Below, one piece after another: positions 54,600-63,660 of a stretch of DNA of 64,000 nt. This DNA comes from Vibrio gazogenes. Its GTDB lineage: Bacteria > Pseudomonadota > Gammaproteobacteria > Enterobacterales > Vibrionaceae. The translations under genes and the position numbers were made by a program. The DNA is taken from contig NZ_CP018836.1 of assembly GCF_002196515.1 (NCBI RefSeq), positions 496,001-560,000 of the forward strand, written 5' to 3'. How positions within the stretch are numbered: position 1 is the first letter of the stretch; every line of letters starts with the position of its first letter. The notes beneath the pieces are model-generated. The model ran no database searches, had not been told where the DNA came from, and worked only from the letters and a program-made list of their open reading frames with translations.

Positions 54600-55347
54600 T
54601 TTTTTGACGGTTTTCATCGCGTTTTTGCTGATTCATCTGATCGGTGATTTTTACCTTCAGCCCGGACGGTGGCGGGCAGCCAAGCAAAAAGCCACCTATC
54701 GTGCCCCTGAGCTGTACATTCATGCGTTATTACAGGGCATTGCACTATCTGTACCGGCCCTCGTGCTCGGGATGGGTTGGCCCTCAACGGTTTGTCTGAT
54801 CGCAATCGTTGTGCTCAGTCACTGGGTTATCGACCTGTGGCAAGCCTCGCGACATCAACATCGATTGACACACATGATGGTGGAGCAAACCCTTCATGTT
54901 CTGGTGTTTGCCCTGATCGCCTTGCATATGACAACAGACATCACAATTGACGCAATACTCGGGTATGACAAATTCTCCGACGGCATGCTGGTCGCCTTGG
55001 CGTATGTCCTGATCCTCAAACCCACATCGGTGGTGATTGGCAGTATCTTAAACAAGTATTCCATGACCGTGACAGATAATCATCCGCAGATGAATGGCCT
55101 TGTCGCCGGTGGTGAGTTGATCGGTTATTTAGAGCGCATACTGATCCTGACGTTTACGCTGGTCGGGAGCTACGCTGCCGTCGGTTTTGTCTTTACTGCC
55201 AAATCAATTTTCAGATTCGGTGAACTGAACAAATCAGACAGTCGCAGCCTCACCGAATATGTTTTGATTGGCTCTTTATTATCAGTCGTGATCGCCACCC
55301 TTGTCGGCACGTTGGTCTCACTCGGCCTTGATATCAAAATGAAGTGA
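54592..55347 (+). CDS. DUF3307 family membrane protein
   Basis: The 251-residue membrane protein has the DUF3307 N-terminal motif FLLIHLIGDFYLQPGRW and then KATYRAPELYIHALLQGIAL. About seven hydrophobic segments are visible. It forms a two-gene operon with the SatD-like gene (8 bp overlap), a pairing seen in other bacteria. The function is unknown. Confidence 0.8.
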   Translation: MSDFLTVFIAFLLIHLIGDFYLQPGRWRAAKQKATYRAPELYIHALLQGIALSVPALVLGMGWPSTVCLIAIVVLSHWVIDLWQASRHQHRLTHMMVEQTLHVLVFALIALHMTTDITIDAILGYDKFSDGMLVALAYVLILKPTSVVIGSILNKYSMTVTDNHPQMNGLVAGGELIGYLERILILTFTLVGSYAAVGFVFTAKSIFRFGELNKSDSRSLTEYVLIGSLLSVVIATLVGTLVSLGLDIKMK

Positions 55348-55393
55348 TCTCTCACGATAGCCACAAGCTGACAGCAAGCCCGTCAAACGCAAC

Positions 55394-55430
55394 GCAAAAA
55401 AATGCCCAGACGGTGTTCCATGGTCCGGGC
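55394..55430 (-). terminator. Terminator of the ureide operon
   Basis: On the minus strand GCCCGGAC (55430-55423) pairs with GTCTGGGC (55411-55404), with one G-U, followed by ATTTTTTT. Confidence 0.75.
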
Positions 55431-55452
55431 GAAGAAGGATCTTAGCTTGTGG

Positions 55453-56718
55453 TTAATCAATACCGGCACAAGATGGTGCAAGAGAGCAAATCATGTTGAT
55501 CAAGCAGTCCAGCGCCACCGCCACATCCTGAGTCTCTACATTTTCTCGCGGATTATGGCTGATGCCTTTTTCACAGCGGACAAACAACATCCCCATCTCG
55601 GCAAGGTTTGCCATCACCATCGCATCATGACCGGCACCACTGGCAAGGTAACAGACATCTTTGCCGGTTACTGATTCGACCACATCTGCCCAGACCTGTT
55701 GTAACCGATCACTACATGGAACAGCCTGTGCCTGATAGATCTGTTCCTGAGTCATCGTTAAGCTGCGCTTATCAGCAATGGCGGCCAATTGTGCCATCAG
55801 CAGTGGCGTACAGAGATCCAGTTTTTGTTGAGACTGACTCCGAATATCCAGTGAAAACTGCACCTGTCCGGGAATCACATTAACGGCAGCAGAACGCACC
55901 TCACACTTGCCCACCGTCGCGACGATTTCATGCTCGGTCGCAAAGGCTTCAATGCAGGCAATCATCTCAGCGGTGCCACATAATGCATCATGGCGTAACG
56001 GCAAAGGAACCGTCCCCGCATGACCGGCAACGCCAGACACATCGATGAGAAACCGTTTCGCCCCGGCAATCGCAGTCACGACACCAACCGGTAAATCAAG
56101 ACTTTCCAGCAGTGGCCCCTGTTCGATATGGACTTCCAGATAAGCAAGCGTCTCTTCAGGATTTCGGCCAGCGTTAACCACCTTATCAGGATCAAGTCCG
56201 AACCGGCTCATCGCCTCGCCAATACTGATCCCGTCTTTATCCTGACGATCTAACAATGCCGGATTCCACATCCCGGCAACCGGGCTGGAACCAAGCAACG
56301 TGGTTTGAAAACGAGTCCCTTCTTCATCGGCAAACGCCACCACATCGACATGAAACGGTAAATCAACGTCCTTGAGAGCATCTAACGCTTCAATCGCCAG
56401 CAGAATTCCCAGCGGGCCGTCATAACCACCGGCATTGACCACGGTATCACTGTGCGAACCGATGATCAGCGTCGGCATACTGGGATGTGCCGAGACTTTT
56501 CGACCCCACTGATTGCCCACTTCATCCTGCCACGTTTCCAACCCCGTCTGAGTCATCCACTGCGCCAATTGTTGATGCGCTTGACGGTGCTCTTCAGTCA
56601 GATAAGCCCGTAGAATGCCATTTGGCATTGCGCTGAATGAGGCTAATGTCTGAATTCTCTCCATCACCTGTGTTGCCCGGTGTGCTGCCTGCATACGCGC
56701 TCCTTCTGATTGACTCAT
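55453..56718 (-). CDS. Allantoate amidohydrolase (M20 family)
   Basis: The start is set at MSQSEGARMQAAHRATQV (56718), preceded by GGAAGAG and 37 bp after the aminotransferase gene; a longer frame beginning at 56805 overlaps that gene. It has 421 residues. Metal-ligand motifs: GSHSDTVVNAGGYDGPLG, FADEEGTRFQ, HIEQGPLLE and SGAGHDAMVM. Together with the upstream aminotransferase it takes allantoate to (S)-ureidoglycine. Members of this family (AllC/HpxK-like, hydantoinase/carbamoylase) share these motifs, so a related N-carbamoyl substrate is possible. Confidence 0.82.
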   Translation of the reverse strand: MSQSEGARMQAAHRATQVMERIQTLASFSAMPNGILRAYLTEEHRQAHQQLAQWMTQTGLETWQDEVGNQWGRKVSAHPSMPTLIIGSHSDTVVNAGGYDGPLGILLAIEALDALKDVDLPFHVDVVAFADEEGTRFQTTLLGSSPVAGMWNPALLDRQDKDGISIGEAMSRFGLDPDKVVNAGRNPEETLAYLEVHIEQGPLLESLDLPVGVVTAIAGAKRFLIDVSGVAGHAGTVPLPLRHDALCGTAEMIACIEAFATEHEIVATVGKCEVRSAAVNVIPGQVQFSLDIRSQSQQKLDLCTPLLMAQLAAIADKRSLTMTQEQIYQAQAVPCSDRLQQVWADVVESVTGKDVCYLASGAGHDAMVMANLAEMGMLFVRCEKGISHNPRENVETQDVAVALDCLINMICSLAPSCAGID

Positions 56719-56755
56719 ATTGTATGACTCTTCCTTGCTTTGACGATGACCTCTA

Positions 56756-57988
56756 TCAGGCACCGAAGACATCCATTGCTGCCGCAACCGCTTGGCCCGC
56801 TGCAACGGGAGCTTTGGCTTTCAATAACACAGATTCCAGTGCTGCCAGCGTCATCAATACACATTCTTGACGAGCGTTATAGCCCATGGTTCCAATCCGC
56901 CAGATTTTACCGTGGAGCGGCCCGAATGAGGTGCCGATTTCAATGCCGAAACGATGCAACAATTCTTGACGAACCTGCTCACCATTGACTTGTTCAGGAA
57001 TATAGACGCCAACCACGTTATTCATTTTGTATTGTTGATTACCAAACAGGGTTAAGCCCATCGCTTCAAGGCCAACCGCCATCGCCCGTCCGGCTTGCTG
57101 GTGGCGGGCAATCACTTGTGTCGCCCCCTCTTCCAGATAGAGCCGGGCACATTCGCGGGCCGCGTACAACATACTGGTTGCTTCTGTGTGATGGTTAAGT
57201 CGTTCCGGTCCCCAGTAGTCCATCACCATCGCTAAATCAAAATAGTTCGACAGAATCGGGGTATCTTCACCATCCTGATGCGCTTCGGTACGAATACCGG
57301 CTTCAACCCGTTTACGTCGGTTAATCACCGCAACACACTGCTCACTGAGTGTTACCGGCGCGCTACCAGACGGGCCGCCTAAACATTTTTGCAGTCCGGC
57401 AGAAACCGCATCGAGATGCCATTCATCAACCTTGAGCGCATTCCCGGCAATCGATGCTGTCGCATCACAGTAAAATAACACCCCGTGACGCTGACAGATC
57501 TCCCCGATCTCAGCTAACGGTTGGTTCATGGTGGTTGATGTATCACCCTGTACGGTTGCCAGCATTTTCGGCTGGAATTCACGGATGGCCGCTTCAACTT
57601 TTTCCGGCGGGCATACCTCGCCCCATTCAATATCAATCGTCTGCACCGCAGCACCAACCCGATGCGCGATTTCACACAACAGATGACCGAATCGTCCAAT
57701 CACCGGAATCAGCACTTTATCTCCCGGTTGCAACACCGACACCAATACCGCTTCAATGCCGGCCCGGGCAGTGCCATCGACGAGAAATGTCTGTTGATTC
57801 TGGGTCTCAAACACGTTGCGGTAAAGGGTTTGTACCTGATTCATATAGCCGGTCATGACCGGATCGTATTGCCCGATCAACGCCGATGAGATTGCCTGAT
57901 GAACCCGAGGATACGCGTTAATCGGTCCCGGCCCCATCAGCATCCGTTGTGGCGGATTGAGGGTTTCAAATAGCGGATTGGTTTCCAT
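56756..57988 (-). CDS. Class V aminotransferase, ureidoglycine-glyoxylate (PucG/HpxJ)-like
   Basis: The start is METNPLFETLNPPQRMLMGP (57988), behind GGAGAG; the upstream frame start at 58000 overlaps this site. It has 410 residues. The PLP lysine is K201 in SAGLQKCLGGPSGSAP, and D175 in YCDATAS holds the pyridine nitrogen. The QKCL-GG motif and the context separate it from plain alanine-glyoxylate aminotransferases. The inferred reaction is (S)-ureidoglycine plus glyoxylate giving oxalurate and glycine. Confidence 0.8.
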   Translation of the reverse strand: METNPLFETLNPPQRMLMGPGPINAYPRVHQAISSALIGQYDPVMTGYMNQVQTLYRNVFETQNQQTFLVDGTARAGIEAVLVSVLQPGDKVLIPVIGRFGHLLCEIAHRVGAAVQTIDIEWGEVCPPEKVEAAIREFQPKMLATVQGDTSTTMNQPLAEIGEICQRHGVLFYCDATASIAGNALKVDEWHLDAVSAGLQKCLGGPSGSAPVTLSEQCVAVINRRKRVEAGIRTEAHQDGEDTPILSNYFDLAMVMDYWGPERLNHHTEATSMLYAARECARLYLEEGATQVIARHQQAGRAMAVGLEAMGLTLFGNQQYKMNNVVGVYIPEQVNGEQVRQELLHRFGIEIGTSFGPLHGKIWRIGTMGYNARQECVLMTLAALESVLLKAKAPVAAGQAVAAAMDVFGA

Positions 57989-58023
57989 ACATCTCTCCAT
58001 AAAATCTGATTCAAATTGTCGGT

Positions 58024-59592
58024 TTAAAACTGACCGACCAAAGCATCGCCATCGCTGCGCGGATCGGTTGCCGAGGTGGCTCGGCCACCCTCATCTAGCG
58101 TGATTGCACCGGCATGGCCCATCAATTCATTTTGATCTTTCACTTGCGTAATCTGATGACCGCGCTCACGTAATGTATCCTGATACGCCAGATATAAGCT
58201 CTGCTCAAGCCGCAGCTGATGCGTATCATCCCCCCAAGTCCGGCCCAGCAACCAGCGCGGCATCGCAATCGCTTCATCCAGCGTATAGCCTTGATACACG
58301 TAGCGACTGAACAGACAAGCTTGTGTCTGTGGCTGTCCTTCCCCACCCATAGTTCCGTATACGATCCGCTGACCATCGTTCAACTCAGCATACGCTGGGT
58401 TTAGGGTATGAAATGGCTTTTTGCCCGGCTTCAGCACATTGTGATGCGTCGCATCAAGTGAAAAACTTTTCGCCCGGTTGTTCCAGACAAATCCCAGATT
58501 CGGCAATACCGCACCGCTGCCGAATTCCCAGTACACACTCTGAATAAAACTCACCATCGTGCCGTATCGGTCGGTCGCTCCCATCCAGACCGTATCTCCG
58601 GGTTTGGCGAGATGCGGCCACGGTTGTGCCTGCTCAAGAGTAATGCGAGCCGCGCACTCAGTGACGCTCTGCTCCGTCAGCAGTTGCTGAAGCGATACAG
58701 ACAGGTCAGCTTCATCGGTCACGTATTGATCGCGCAGAATAAACGCCTGTTTGGTTGCTTCGACCAATAGATGAATGTGATCGATCTCACTGTCAGCCTG
58801 CGCGACCAAACGATCATAAATCGCTAAAATTAGCAACGAAGCCACACCTTGTGTTGGCGCTCCGAAGTTATACAGTCTGCCCTTGCCGGTCTGTACCGAT
58901 AACGGCGTCATCACACGTGCCTGATGGTGATGGAAGTCGTCAAGCGTAATCGGGCTGCCTAATGCCGCCAAATCCGCCGCGGCCTGCCTGGCAATCTCAC
59001 CACGATAAAAATCGTCCAATCCTGCTGTTGCAAGCCGCTCAAACGTCGTTGCCAGCGTCGGATTACGCAGAATCTGCCCGATTTCAAGCGTCTTACCGCC
59101 GGGTAAATAGTACTGAGCAAATGACGGTATATCTGCCAGCATCGCGACCGTTTTTTCGCTCGCATTGACCAGACTCTGTGTCACTTCAATACCGTCCCGC
59201 GCAGCGGTAATCGCCGGTTGCAACAGTTGTGGCAAGGTATGTTGGCGATGATTGAGTGCTAAAGCCTGATGCCAGCCGGAGAGCGCTCCGGCCATGGTCA
59301 TCGCAGCAGCACCACCGCTCGCGGGTAATTCATCCCCTTGCGCACGGTATTCAGCCGGATCGAGATTCAATGCAGCCGCGCCACAGGCATCAATGGCAAT
59401 CGGTTGTTGTCCCGGGTGACAAATGAGCCAAAAGCTGTCACCGCCAATGCTATTCATATGCGGATACTGCACGGTCACCATCGCAGCCGCAGCAACCATC
59501 GCTTCGCTGGCAGTACCGCCCTCATCGAGAATTTTTTGTCCGACTTGTGCCGCCCGATAATGTGGCGCGGTAAAGGCTGTCTGATATGTCAT
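58024..59592 (-). CDS. Gamma-glutamyltransferase family hydrolase, oxamate amidohydrolase (HpxW)-like
   Basis: The 522-residue Ntn-hydrolase precursor is likely cytoplasmic: no signal peptide is seen (MTYQTAFTAPHYRAAQ). The nucleophile Thr, exposed by self-cleavage, is T334 in PGDTVWMGATD. The downstream signature FIQSVYWEFGSGAVLPNLGF and the YGTMGGEGQPQ motif follow. In Klebsiella the relative HpxW hydrolyses oxamate to oxalate and ammonia. The neighbourhood of allantoate and ureidoglycine enzymes supports this role. It overlaps the amidase gene by 4 bp. Confidence 0.78.
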   Translation of the reverse strand: MTYQTAFTAPHYRAAQVGQKILDEGGTASEAMVAAAAMVTVQYPHMNSIGGDSFWLICHPGQQPIAIDACGAAALNLDPAEYRAQGDELPASGGAAAMTMAGALSGWHQALALNHRQHTLPQLLQPAITAARDGIEVTQSLVNASEKTVAMLADIPSFAQYYLPGGKTLEIGQILRNPTLATTFERLATAGLDDFYRGEIARQAAADLAALGSPITLDDFHHHQARVMTPLSVQTGKGRLYNFGAPTQGVASLLILAIYDRLVAQADSEIDHIHLLVEATKQAFILRDQYVTDEADLSVSLQQLLTEQSVTECAARITLEQAQPWPHLAKPGDTVWMGATDRYGTMVSFIQSVYWEFGSGAVLPNLGFVWNNRAKSFSLDATHHNVLKPGKKPFHTLNPAYAELNDGQRIVYGTMGGEGQPQTQACLFSRYVYQGYTLDEAIAMPRWLLGRTWGDDTHQLRLEQSLYLAYQDTLRERGHQITQVKDQNELMGHAGAITLDEGGRATSATDPRSDGDALVGQF

Positions 59593-60794
59593 TGACTGCT
59601 CTCCCCGGCCATCAGTCTTGCTGCAATCGCCAATAACCGAGGCTCTTCATTCGGTAGCCCCAGCAACGACATCCCGCAAGGGCCGTCATGCATTCCCTGA
59701 AACGGCAAATGTAACTGGGGAAATCCCGCCAGTCCGGCAATGGCGGTCAATCCCATTAACTCAGTCCGGTAATCCGCCATGGCTTGCGGCGTAATATCCA
59801 GTGACGGCGGCCCCGCAGGTGTCGTTGGCAAGAGCCAGACGCCACCGTGTTCATCTAACTGGGCATATAACCACATCCGAAAGGCTTTCTGGCGCAGCTT
59901 ACCTTGCTGATAGGTGGTATCCTCAATGGTTCTCGCCCATTTAACCCGCTCCAGAATTGCCGGGTCGAGCGAGCGCTCATGCTCCGTCAGCCAACGGCCA
60001 TGTTTCTGGATAATTTCATAGCCCTGAATACTGCGAAACAGCAAACTCAGTGCATCCAGCGTCCACTCGGACTGTGTCATAAAATCTTTTTCTTCGAGCG
60101 CAATCCCGGCCCAACGGCAACGGTCATGAACCCGCTGATAGCGATCTTCGCTCAGTTGCTGAGCCATAAAACGGTCGAGATAGAGGGTTGGAATCGGATC
60201 AACACGATCAGGGATGGTCTCTGCGGAGAGTTCACGATAGACCGACGTCAGAACCGACAGATCCCGCGCAAAAATGCCTGCGGTATCAAAACTTTTGGCG
60301 AGTTCGAAGCAGTTGGCGAGATCAAATTTGCCCAACGTGGGGCGTAGGCCGAACAAACCACAATAGCTGGCGGGAATCCGAACCGAACCGCCGGTGTCTG
60401 TCCCGATAGAGAAATCCACATCTCCCTGCGCAACAGCCACGGCACTGCCACTCGATGAACCGCCGGGAATACAACCGGGCGCAGCCGGGTTTTCGGGGGT
60501 CCCGTAGTGAATGTTCTGTCCGTTTAAGCTATAAGCCAGCTCGTCGGTCTGGACCCGACCACGGCACATTGCCCCAGCGCTGAGTAAATTTTCTATGATC
60601 GGTGACGTCGCATTGGCCGAGGCATGGCTCTCCAGCCATGCGGGATTCCCCGCCCCGGTGTTATATCCTGCGACATCAAACAAATCTTTAAACACAAAGC
60701 TCAAACCGGATAATGCGCCATCATCCGTTGCCGCAAGGTAATCGGGCCCTTGCTGACAGTAAATTCGTTGGTCTCTGACCAGATGTTGTCCCAT
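59589..60794 (-). CDS. Amidase signature family protein (AtzE/AtzF/HpxY-like)
   Basis: The protein has 401 residues. The catalytic triad is Lys36 (VFKDLFDVAG), cis-Ser113 (PGGSSSGSAVAV) and nucleophile Ser137 (IGTDTGGSVRIPAS). All are present. It overlaps the GGT-family gene by 4 bp and lies 14 bp after the transporter gene, so it belongs to the same operon. It likely hydrolyses an amide or ureido bond of a purine breakdown product; the exact substrate is not visible. Confidence 0.85.
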   Translation of the reverse strand: MGQHLVRDQRIYCQQGPDYLAATDDGALSGLSFVFKDLFDVAGYNTGAGNPAWLESHASANATSPIIENLLSAGAMCRGRVQTDELAYSLNGQNIHYGTPENPAAPGCIPGGSSSGSAVAVAQGDVDFSIGTDTGGSVRIPASYCGLFGLRPTLGKFDLANCFELAKSFDTAGIFARDLSVLTSVYRELSAETIPDRVDPIPTLYLDRFMAQQLSEDRYQRVHDRCRWAGIALEEKDFMTQSEWTLDALSLLFRSIQGYEIIQKHGRWLTEHERSLDPAILERVKWARTIEDTTYQQGKLRQKAFRMWLYAQLDEHGGVWLLPTTPAGPPSLDITPQAMADYRTELMGLTAIAGLAGFPQLHLPFQGMHDGPCGMSLLGLPNEEPRLLAIAARLMAGESSQ

Positions 60795-60808
60795 CTCTGT
60801 TTCTCCGC

Positions 60809-61813
60809 TTACGAGTTAGCAGCCGCTTCACTGGCTGGCTGATAACGTTTGGCATACCGATTCGCAAGAATTGCACAGTAGAAAATCTGAATCGGGTGAT
60901 ACAGCATTATCGGCAGCAAAATCATGCCAAGATTCGGGTCGGTACCAAAAATTGCGGTTGCCATCGGCACGCCTGCCGCCAGTGTTTTCTTGGTACCACA
61001 AAACACCGCAGCAACTTCATCTGCCCGCGAAAACTGACAACGCTGCGCACCCCACTGAATCGCATGAACCATCACCAACAGCACCACACAACAGATGCCA
61101 ATAGCGGTAGCAAGCATCCCGACCGAGAAGTTATGCCAGATGCCATTTGCGACCGAGTCACAAAACGCATTATAGACAATCAGTAGAATAACGTATTTAT
61201 CAACTTTGTTGACCACAGACTTATGTCGCTCGATAAAATTCAGCAATACCGGTCTGGCAAGTTGTCCGGCAATCATCGGGATTAACAACAGTTTGGCGAT
61301 AGAGATCACCGAGCTCATCAGATCTAACTGTACCCCTTTCATCCCCATAAAGAACTGAATCATCAGCGGGGTAAGAAAAACACCGAGAATACTGGAAAGG
61401 GATGCGTTGAAAATCGCCCCCGGGACATTACCTTTACCCACACTGGTCATCGCGACCGAGGACGAAATGGTACTAGGCAACACAAACAGATAGCAGAAAC
61501 CAAAGGCAAGCGATGTTGGCATCCACGCCAGCATTCCGTTGCCTAAAATCAACCACAGTAACGGATAAAACAGGTAAGTCGCCAACTGGATATAGACGTG
61601 CAGTTTCCAGTTACTCACGCCGGCTTTAATTTTCTGCGGAGACAGGCCCAACCCGTGTAAGAAGAAGACAATCGCGACCCCGATCCCAGTCAGCTTGTCG
61701 AGATGAATCAACCCACCGGAACGGCCCACCTGTTCAGAAACTGTCGCCAGCAGGATGGCGACCACCATGCCAACCAGAAACCACTCTTTTTTTAATTTAC
61801 TGATGATACTCAT
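60809..61813 (-). CDS. SLC10A7-like bile acid:sodium symporter family transporter
   Basis: The 334-residue inner-membrane protein has about ten hydrophobic segments and the SBF-like motifs VAIVFFLHGLGLSPQKIK, LPSTISSSVAMTSVGKGN and the late VFCGTKKTLAAGVPMA. Bacterial members are uncharacterised. In this operon it may transport a ureide or oxo-acid. GAGTATCAT-type starts are not unusual. Confidence 0.8.
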   Translation of the reverse strand: MSIISKLKKEWFLVGMVVAILLATVSEQVGRSGGLIHLDKLTGIGVAIVFFLHGLGLSPQKIKAGVSNWKLHVYIQLATYLFYPLLWLILGNGMLAWMPTSLAFGFCYLFVLPSTISSSVAMTSVGKGNVPGAIFNASLSSILGVFLTPLMIQFFMGMKGVQLDLMSSVISIAKLLLIPMIAGQLARPVLLNFIERHKSVVNKVDKYVILLIVYNAFCDSVANGIWHNFSVGMLATAIGICCVVLLVMVHAIQWGAQRCQFSRADEVAAVFCGTKKTLAAGVPMATAIFGTDPNLGMILLPIMLYHPIQIFYCAILANRYAKRYQPASEAAANS

Positions 61814-61883
61814 TCTTGTTTATACCCGTTGCTTTTACGTTGCTGCTATTGTGTTTATCGTCTTGCATGACGGCCAATCTGAC

Positions 61884-62741
61884 TCACTCTAACTCGTTGA
61901 GCTGAGCATAGTTCATACTGATTTTTCGACTGACCTGTGTCGATTTGCTTTTTAAGTGTAAAAACGTTTGATTGACCAAATGCGAAATCAAACTCATCGG
62001 CACCGTATAGCTGTCTAACGGCAGCTCATTATTCATATAACAGATAAAGTAGTGCCCGGCTTGCTGCGCGTATTTCTGTCCGGACTGATCGGTAATCAGT
62101 AAGCTATCCCGCGATGCCAGAAAAGACATTATTTTCTCAAAATTTGCCACCCGCCGACGGATACCGATCACAATCGTAAAATCATCGTCCTCAATCGAGG
62201 CCAGATCTTCACCAATCGTCTGACCGGGTAACGGCAACAACTCAACCTGTGTCCGACACTGCATGAGCTGCTGACGAAAATGCATCGCCAGCGGGTAACT
62301 GTTGCGATAGCCGATAATTTTGATCCGTTTTGCCGTCGCCAGTTTCTCAATTAATGCGTGGTGCTCCTGCTGAGTCAGTTGCTCCCAAAGTTTTTCGAGT
62401 GCCCGCAGCTCATGGTTGAATTCAGAGTCATCCAGTGTCGTCATCATCACCGGCTGACCATTATCCCGCTCAATCATCAGTTCCTGACGTAAAGCGAGGT
62501 GGTCTTCATAGCCCAGTTTGCGGATAAAACGGCTGACACTGGCTTTCGAGACCTGACACGCTTCAGCAATCTCGCTGGTGGATAACATCAGCACCTTTTC
62601 CGGATTCAATTGCAAGTAATCCGCCAAACGCCGGTTATTGTCAGTCAGGCTGGCATAATGCCGGGTAATCCGTTCACTGAGCGGACAGTTTGCCGATGAC
62701 TGATGAACGGGTTGACTGACATCATGGGTTCGGTCATTCAT
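61884..62741 (-). CDS. RpiR/MurR family transcriptional regulator
   Basis: The 285-residue protein has an N-terminal HTH_6 domain (STSEIAEACQVSKASVSRFI near residues 54-73) and a C-terminal SIS domain (IKIIGYRNSYPLAMHF; DDDFTIVIGIRR). It stands between the ABC transporter and the catabolic genes, all leftward, and probably controls the cluster in response to a metabolite. An RpiR-type regulator also accompanies hpx-type clusters. Confidence 0.88.
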   Translation of the reverse strand: MNDRTHDVSQPVHQSSANCPLSERITRHYASLTDNNRRLADYLQLNPEKVLMLSTSEIAEACQVSKASVSRFIRKLGYEDHLALRQELMIERDNGQPVMMTTLDDSEFNHELRALEKLWEQLTQQEHHALIEKLATAKRIKIIGYRNSYPLAMHFRQQLMQCRTQVELLPLPGQTIGEDLASIEDDDFTIVIGIRRRVANFEKIMSFLASRDSLLITDQSGQKYAQQAGHYFICYMNNELPLDSYTVPMSLISHLVNQTFLHLKSKSTQVSRKISMNYAQLNELE

Positions 62742-62832
62742 AGCTGATGTTCTCTCCTGCCGGACAATTGAGGGTGGATGCTGCCACGTCGTATGCAGCA
62801 GTCAGGTTTCTCAAGGGTTAACCCCAAAAGCA

Positions 62833-63561
62833 TTACAGTACCGCTGAAAGAAAACTTCTCAGCTCCGCAGTTTGCGGGTTCGCGAACACCGCTTCACTCG
62901 GCCCGGTTTCCCACACTTTGCCTTCGTTCATAAACACGACCCGATCACCGACATCCCGGGCGAAATTCATTTCATGGGTAACGAGAATCAGGGTCATTCC
63001 TTCCGCTTTGAGTTGTTCAAGCACTTTCAACACTTCACCGACAAGTTCGGGATCCAGCGCTGAGGTAATTTCATCACATAACAAGACTTTCGGAGACATC
63101 GCCAGTGAGCGGGCAATTGCCACACGCTGCTGTTGTCCTCCGGAAAGGTTGCCCGGATAGGCGTCGAATTTATCGCCCAATCCGACTTTTTCCAGAAGCT
63201 CGCGAGCAATCTGCTGACAGTCTGCGGTCGTTTTTTTCTGTACCAGCTTCGGTGCCAGCATGACATTTTCACCAACGGTTTTGTGAGGAAACAGGTTGAA
63301 GCTCTGAAAGACCATACCAACGCTCTGACTCAGTAAGCGCAATTTATATTCATCATTTTCTACGGCTTGCTGATCGACGACGATCGCGCCTTCCTGATAG
63401 GTTTCCAGCCCGTTCATACACCGCAGTAATGTGCTTTTCCCTGAGCCGCTCCGGCCGATAATCGAGATCACTTCTCCGGCTTGAATTTTCAGGTCTACCC
63501 CTTTCAATACATGGTTTTCACCATAAAACTTATGAACCTGATCAACACTAATAAGTGACAT
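62833..63561 (-). CDS. Polar amino acid-type ABC transporter, ATP-binding protein
   Basis: The protein has 242 residues, GlnQ/HisP class. Walker A GRSGSGKSTLLRC, the Q-loop FQSFNLFPHKTV, the signature LSGGQQQRVAIAR, Walker B VLLCDEITSALDPE and the switch VTHEMNFARDV are all present. It energises uptake with the permease upstream (63661 onward). A ureide-type substrate is inferred from the neighbourhood. Confidence 0.93.
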   Translation of the reverse strand: MSLISVDQVHKFYGENHVLKGVDLKIQAGEVISIIGRSGSGKSTLLRCMNGLETYQEGAIVVDQQAVENDEYKLRLLSQSVGMVFQSFNLFPHKTVGENVMLAPKLVQKKTTADCQQIARELLEKVGLGDKFDAYPGNLSGGQQQRVAIARSLAMSPKVLLCDEITSALDPELVGEVLKVLEQLKAEGMTLILVTHEMNFARDVGDRVVFMNEGKVWETGPSEAVFANPQTAELRSFLSAVL

Positions 63562-63660
63562 AATGCTTCGCCTCCGAGCTGTAAATAAATCGTCCTGATT
63601 TCAGTTGTTCTTGTGGTCTGTTCTTATAGCAAGACTGTGTGCTTTTCATACCAATACACC